In this document: positions 59,497 to 64,000 of the stretch, piece after piece | How the letters are laid out: each line of letters begins with the position of its first letter | How positions within the stretch are numbered: position 1 is the stretch's first letter | Assembly (NCBI RefSeq): GCF_027744825.2 | Contig: NC_071348.1 | Span: 1,094,063-1,158,062, forward strand | Direction of reading: 5' to 3' | DNA: 64,000 nt | Origin: Synchiropus splendidus | Lineage: Eukaryota; Chordata; Actinopteri; Syngnathiformes; Callionymidae | The notes under the pieces: generated by a model | Told to the model about the DNA's origin: nothing | The model's database searches: none | The model's input: the letters and a program-made list of their open reading frames with translations, nothing else | Position numbers and translations under genes: made by a program

Positions 59497-61009
59497 TGCT
59501 GGAGACACCGGGAAGAGGGAGAATCAAGGAGGCTCCTGGATGTGATGAGAGGTGATCAAGGCAGGTGACTGTGGAGGACTTGCTGAGGCGACCCCCCAAC
59601 AGGATGTGCCGACAGAACGACGGAGCATGAGAGGTGTGTCCTCCGACGGCTCCAGACATCATTCAGACACCACTGTGGGTGAAGAATGAGAAGCAGGAGT
59701 CAAACCCAGCCCCGGGGCCTTCACCTCCACCTGGGTTTGGGGTGAAAAGGGGTTTTTCATCAGGTGAAATGCAGCATGTACCATGGAGCTGCTCCTCCAC
59801 ATGTGCCTCAACAATCCCAGTGAAAAGATGAGAGTGAGTGATTTTGGCTGATGGATGACTCAATGAAGCAACTTTGGTGACACGCTTGTTGAGCAGCAGG
59901 GGATCGACAGCTACTTCAGACGTCACGGAGCAAGCGTTCTCAACCCTAACCACGACTATAACAGATCATGAGCTCAGTCTTTGGCCTTCAGAGGTGAACG
60001 ACTGAGCAGGAGAAGCACCAAACATCTTCTCTCCAAGCCTGCGCCCGTCCCTTGTTGTCACTACCATGAAATAATGTGTGTTTACAATTGTCATCCGTTG
60101 TGTACCACACATCCATGAAGCGCCAGCAACCCATTCACGCAGCGGCGGTGACGAGGGCAAGGTCGACATCGTTTTCACGTGGCGTGAACAGAGCTTGCAT
60201 TGAAAGTGACGGAATTATGTGAATTTCATTTCACAGCGATAAAAATCCGTCAGCTGCGTTCATTTAAAAGGCTGCAGCTTCATGTTTCTGACTGATTTAA
60301 ATCATTCACTGGTCGATATACAACTACGAGCGATATCACATTCATGTAGCAGCTCAATTCATTTCACTCAAGGAGCACAGCCGCCTAAACACTTCTATTG
60401 AAACGGAAAATGAACCTTAAAACAGGATTGGGAGCCAAAAACATCGCGGCACAGTTCAGCTCATGCCTGCGCGTCCTCGCACAGCCAAGTCAGAAGGCTT
60501 AGATCCAGCTCATGATGCGTTCAGTGACAAGCATGGCACTGCAAAATGATCGCAACAGAATCACACACAAAAAGTTGAAATCAAAGTTCACAGATCAGCA
60601 TCAACTGAACAAACACCGAGCAGCTTCAGAAGAATCTTGCCTCACACTTGAGAATATGGTACATATATTACTCATTCACGTGTCTATTAGCAGCATATTA
60701 GCCTGTAATTAATCATTATGAAAAACAGATAAGAGTCTGGTTAATCCTGACTATAAACACACTGAAAGTTCACTCTAAACTACATGACAAGTTCTGATTA
60801 TTAGCAGTCAATAAGCAAGTAGTTGGCTCATGCAGAGTAAAGAAGTGTTCCCTCATCTAAAGTGAATTTTAAGTGGGAAGAATTCATTTGGAATAATTTT
60901 ACAGGAGAAGGGGAAGCAATGGTTGCCTCAAAAACTTGACCTTTATTTTTTGGGTTCCCTAGAAGAAGAAGAAAATGTAATCGCACACTTGTTGCACCTA
61001 CATTTCTCA

Positions 61010-61345
61010 CGAGGAGGATTCTAAATATGGCGAGTATTAAACAGCTGGTGCAGCACTTGCATAATAATCACCCAAGCGGTTTAGGAGGATGGAGTTCCAT
61101 TGCCCTGTCAGTGACCTTGTTGGTCCAACGTGCGGAGGATAAAACGTATTGACTGACATGCAGGCCGGCGGTGAACTTCTACATTAACAAGCCTCGGTGC
61201 CCGACACTTGCCTGTGGCTGTTTTTGCCAACTCCTTCTCCGGGCCTGCTAATGGGCACTCGCTGCTACACCGTAATGTCAGCGAGCATTTAGCCGTAAAG
61301 AGGTCAAAGCTGGTGAAAATGACTCCATACCACATTAGAGTGATG
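61010..61345. promoter_or_regulatory. Candidate intronic conserved non-coding element
   Basis: Repeat-free stretch with GAGTATTAAACAGCTGGTGC, TTGCATAATAATCACCC, TTCTACATTAACAAGCC, CTGCTAATGGGC, AAGAGGTCAAAGCTGG (nuclear-receptor DR1-like) and CACATTAGAGTGATG. It reads like a long vertebrate CNE. A 213-codon plus-strand frame starts at its right edge (61357-61998) but shows no family resemblance and is probably chance. Confidence 0.28.
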
Positions 61346-62989
61346 AAGCAGCCCGCGTGCTCAGTGGGATCCATACTTGGCAGCAAAGGTTATCAACTTG
61401 TGCATGGTACATTAGATACATAAACAGATTGTGCTCTGAAGGCCTAAAGCACTTTGTGTACTACTATGCAGAGTTTGCAGATACAGTCGGCAATAATAGG
61501 AGCACAACCGCGTCCACCGAGACTGTGGGTCTGACTGGAATGTTTCCCTTTACCAGTCGATGCCACGCAGTCCCTACTGTCAGGCTTTCAAGATGGTTGC
61601 TGTTAGTGCTGGGTCCAAATCCAGCATGGGACCACTGTGACTGCGGATTAAATCTGGATACTTCTCAGCATGATGCTCTGTTGGTGCTGGCACAGGTTTC
61701 CTCCCACACACGTATCTTTGGTACTTTGGGATCGACCAACAGCAAGATGAAACGACTGTACATGCAGCTACGGCGCATGTCAACAGGAACACAATGTGGC
61801 CATGGTCGTGCGGTCATAATGGATGCACAGCTTGAGCCCAACAGCAGCCTGCAGCGCAGTTATCACTTACATACATATATAACTTTGCTAATTTATCCTC
61901 CCTCCCTCTCTCAGCAACCCGGCGCTCGAGCTGTCTGGCAGCCCACCCGGGGCCTGGTGCATCACCAGTCCGTGTCCGTAATGTTCTCATACATGTAAAC
62001 AGCCACACAGAGGACGTATAGCCGTCCTATAGTCCCCGCTGCTCTTCCCGGTGGGGGAATTAAACCCACGGCTTGTGTCTTAGTTCATCTTTAGCTGGAG
62101 GACTTCTTGTCACAACACGTGTTGCTCTAATCAACAAACTCAAACGATGTAGCCTCAACGCAAAGACGGCCCCCGGGGACGCGACTTCAAAGCAGGCGCG
62201 GACGGTGGTGTCACTCTGGAGCCGCGGTTACGAGACAATAAACCAATATATTTAAGAGAGAAGCAACAGAGCTAGAGGAAGCACTGGGGCTCCAGGCTGC
62301 ACGTCATTTCTGCGAGAGAGAGGACGACAGCAGCGGCTCACCCTCACCAGCCTGCGGTGCGCAGCCATGCGCCCGACTTCACCGTTTACGGCACACGTCT
62401 TGTTTCTCTCGACAAATCGTTGAATCCCTGAGGAGGCGCAGAGTGAGGGAGAGCAGACACACAAACACACTGCCGTGTCAGAGGCTTTAGGTATAGCGGT
62501 GCTCGTGAGCGCACCAACCCGAGCCGGCTCAGTAACGGGTCCGGCAGGTCCGCAGTCTAGTTGTGTGGCAGAATCAACAAGTCCATAACCAGTGAGCCAC
62601 AACTGAATCACTGATTCCACCAGGGATTCAAACTCTCTTCCATTTGATCCGTGTTTAAACTTCATTCTTCCATCCTTCAGTGGGATCTTATTTAGCCGCC
62701 TTGATCTTGGATCACGTTGGAGACGACATCAGGCATGGTGCGCCTGAATGGATCCTTTACATGTGGCTAATCTGCGTTATTTGGATGGATTGATCCTTTT
62801 CTCTAATCTCACTTAAGCGAAACCTCTCAGCGATGTTTGGCCGACAGGCCACGCCCACAAAATCAAAGTGCGAGAGCGACAAGCGGAGCCATGACGCGGA
62901 CGGAGCAGGGACATAATAAGAGCGAGAGACACATAAGCAAATATCAGCCAGGTCGTTGTCATTTGAAATGGGAGCAGAGGCGGGCTGCT

Positions 62990-63050
62990 GGTCCTTGTTA
63001 TGCAAGTTATGCAAATGTGTGTTAAATGACTATGCTAATGAGGTAAAGAG
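62990..63050. promoter_or_regulatory. Candidate CNE with paired octamers
   Basis: TTATGCAAGTTATGCAAATG contains a perfect octamer (63009-63016), followed 23 nt later by the variant ATGCTAATGAGG (ATGCTAAT 63032-63039). The same two octamer forms are paired in the block at 10990-11160. Confidence 0.33.
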
Positions 63051-63500
63051 TAACCTGAGGGAGGGAGGCGGAAGAAACACCTGACAGGGAGAGAGACGGG
63101 AAGTGCGAAGCAGCTGCTGCTGCCGCCCAAAGTTTGGCGACTCGGTCGTGCACTGGGAACAAGCAGCACGTGTTCCTCATCTTTAAAGGTTTTATTCAAA
63201 TAATAAAATACACATCATGGAACATTAACACTAAAGTACTCTTCAGGGGATCCAGACGGAGGAACGATACATGCTATGAAGTGCCTCGGTGTGATGCTAT
63301 AAAGTTCGGCTGAAAGGATCCTTCTACTTTCTGTTTCTGCTGTGTAGATTTCAGGAGAGGCATGTAGTCGAAAGTTAAACCTGGTCAACTGTTTGAGCGA
63401 CTCAGGTCTGTGGTACAGGGATAATTGGAACACAGTTCAGTGTCTTGTTTACAGTTCTGTGAGTGACATCACTTCCTGTGGAGTTAGACAAGTTCAAGGA

Positions 63501-64000
63501 CAGTGATTCTCAACCACAGGGCAGAGGCCCATGCATGGGCCCTGAGCGCCTCCTCGAGGGCAGCAGAAATGATTTGTTTTACACCTCTGGGCCGTGAGAC
63601 ACATTTGCCACATGTTGTGGCAGTCGTGTGTCATTCACTTGACTTGGCAGCTGCAAATCTGTGATAGTTACCAAGGATGGAGAAGTTCTTGAAAAGAAAC
63701 AATGATGAACAAAATGATGCTGCTCCCCCTACAAGAGTAAAAACTGTTCATGAAAGCACCTTTTGAAGGATTTTTTTTAAATATGAAAATTAATTTGAAA
63801 GTTTTATGGCAATACTTTCATTTACACTTTACTTAAATCTTCTTTAGAGTTTATTTTCTGATGTTTTGATATTGTTTTATTGGATTTATTTTATTCAGAA
63901 TTTTATTCATGACGTAGAGGTAGATCAATTTTCGACTTTTCGAAGACAAATCTTTGCGATGATCCCATGGTTTCATGTCATTTCACAAGGTTTGGGTTTG
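63501..64000 (+). mobile_element. hAT transposon, 5' end, running off the window
   Basis: Starts CAGTGATTCTCAACCACAGGG, close to the CAGTGGTTCTCAACC end that is typical of vertebrate hAT elements. A GGCCCATGCATGGGCC palindrome follows at 63527-63542 and a short TGCCACATGTTGTGGCA hairpin at 63606-63622. A transposase-like start follows at 63677. The sequence then becomes AT-rich without continuing the transposase, so the copy is internally deleted or decayed. The 3' end is not reached or not recognisable. Confidence 0.5.
63677..63766 (+). pseudogene. hAT transposase, N-terminal 29 codons only
   Basis: The frame begins MEKFLKRNNDEQND and stops at TGA (63764-63766). The M-(E/D)-K/R-FLKR start is characteristic of a large group of vertebrate hAT transposases and their domesticated ZBED/FAM200-like relatives. 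It lies about 180 bp inside the hAT-type terminus, at the expected place for the start codon. The BED zinc finger and DDE core are missing. Too short for certainty, but terminus and start support each other. Confidence 0.45.

Larger units (their letters stand above)
50612..64000 (-). other. cdkal1: cdkal1 intron (partial), at least 13.4 kb
   Basis: Everything right of the 50.6-kb exon is taken as intron, because no upstream cdkal1 exon is seen on the minus strand and large introns are usual for this gene. It contains CNE-like blocks (53205-53330, 61010-61345, 62990-63050), an AT dinucleotide run, a CCGG palindrome, a CRE, a 44-bp minisatellite and a hAT element. A short exon without recognisable motifs could have been missed. 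Confidence 0.7.

Noticed and set aside
61357..61998. 213-codon plus-strand open frame
   Set aside because: No recognisable domain, no splice context, lies antisense in a cdkal1 intron. A frame of this length is not surprising by chance when six frames of 64 kb are searched.
1..64000. CRISPR arrays, operons, bacterial or phage genes
   Set aside because: No regular spacer-repeat pattern, no compact gene arrays; exon-intron structure and microsatellites show a vertebrate nuclear genome.
50612..64000. Upstream cdkal1 exons (radical-SAM CxxxCxxC or FYPRPGTPAA segments)
   Set aside because: Scanned the minus strand for these strings and saw none; they are expected to lie beyond the window.

Overview
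The window is vertebrate nuclear DNA, most likely from a ray-finned (probably percomorph) fish. It has long introns with GT-AG borders, dense CA/TG and other microsatellites, a tRNA-derived SINE, hAT-type DNA transposon remnants and a fish-type dispersed repeat. There are no operons, ribosome binding sites or CRISPR arrays. Species cannot be fixed from the sequence alone.

One protein-coding gene can be supported: the 3' end of cdkal1 on the minus strand. CDKAL1 is the radical-SAM tRNA methylthiotransferase that makes ms2t6A at position 37 of tRNA-Lys(UUU). Three coding exons, all phase 0, lie at 50528-50611, 47270-47434 and 35523-35675. The first two encode the TRAM RNA-binding domain. The last encodes a variable linker and a hydrophobic C-terminal tail anchor. 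A 3' UTR with a canonical poly(A) signal at 34986-34991 follows. The upstream exons (MTTase N-terminal domain and radical-SAM core) are not visible and must lie beyond position 64000.

Layout: 1-34.97 kb is a gene-poor flank downstream of cdkal1. It holds a candidate MITE (1.70-2.35 kb), a possible LTR remnant (12.5-13.1 kb), microsatellites and several blocks that look like conserved non-coding elements (about 6.0, 7.9-8.6, 10.0-11.2, 22.7-23.8, 25.8-26.1 and 28.0-28.7 kb). 34.97-50.61 kb is the cdkal1 3' end with its last two introns. These contain a nested transposon cluster (39.6-40.5 kb), a 0.37-kb polypyrimidine (GGAA-type) tract (45.0-45.35 kb) and a SINE fragment (47.9 kb). 50.61-64 kb lies inside a further cdkal1 intron with more CNE-like blocks, a 44-bp minisatellite and, at the right edge, a hAT element that still carries the first 29 codons of a transposase.

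In other vertebrates the DNA 3' of CDKAL1 is a regulatory desert leading to SOX4, and enhancers in and around CDKAL1 are thought to act on SOX4. The left 35 kb fits that picture: no genes, many clustered homeodomain, POU, GATA and TCF-type sites, and CTCF-like motifs. This is inference; sox4 itself is not in the window. I found no evidence of a wholly new biological system. The regulatory blocks, the lineage-specific cdkal1 tail and the transposon fossils are the items most worth checking.
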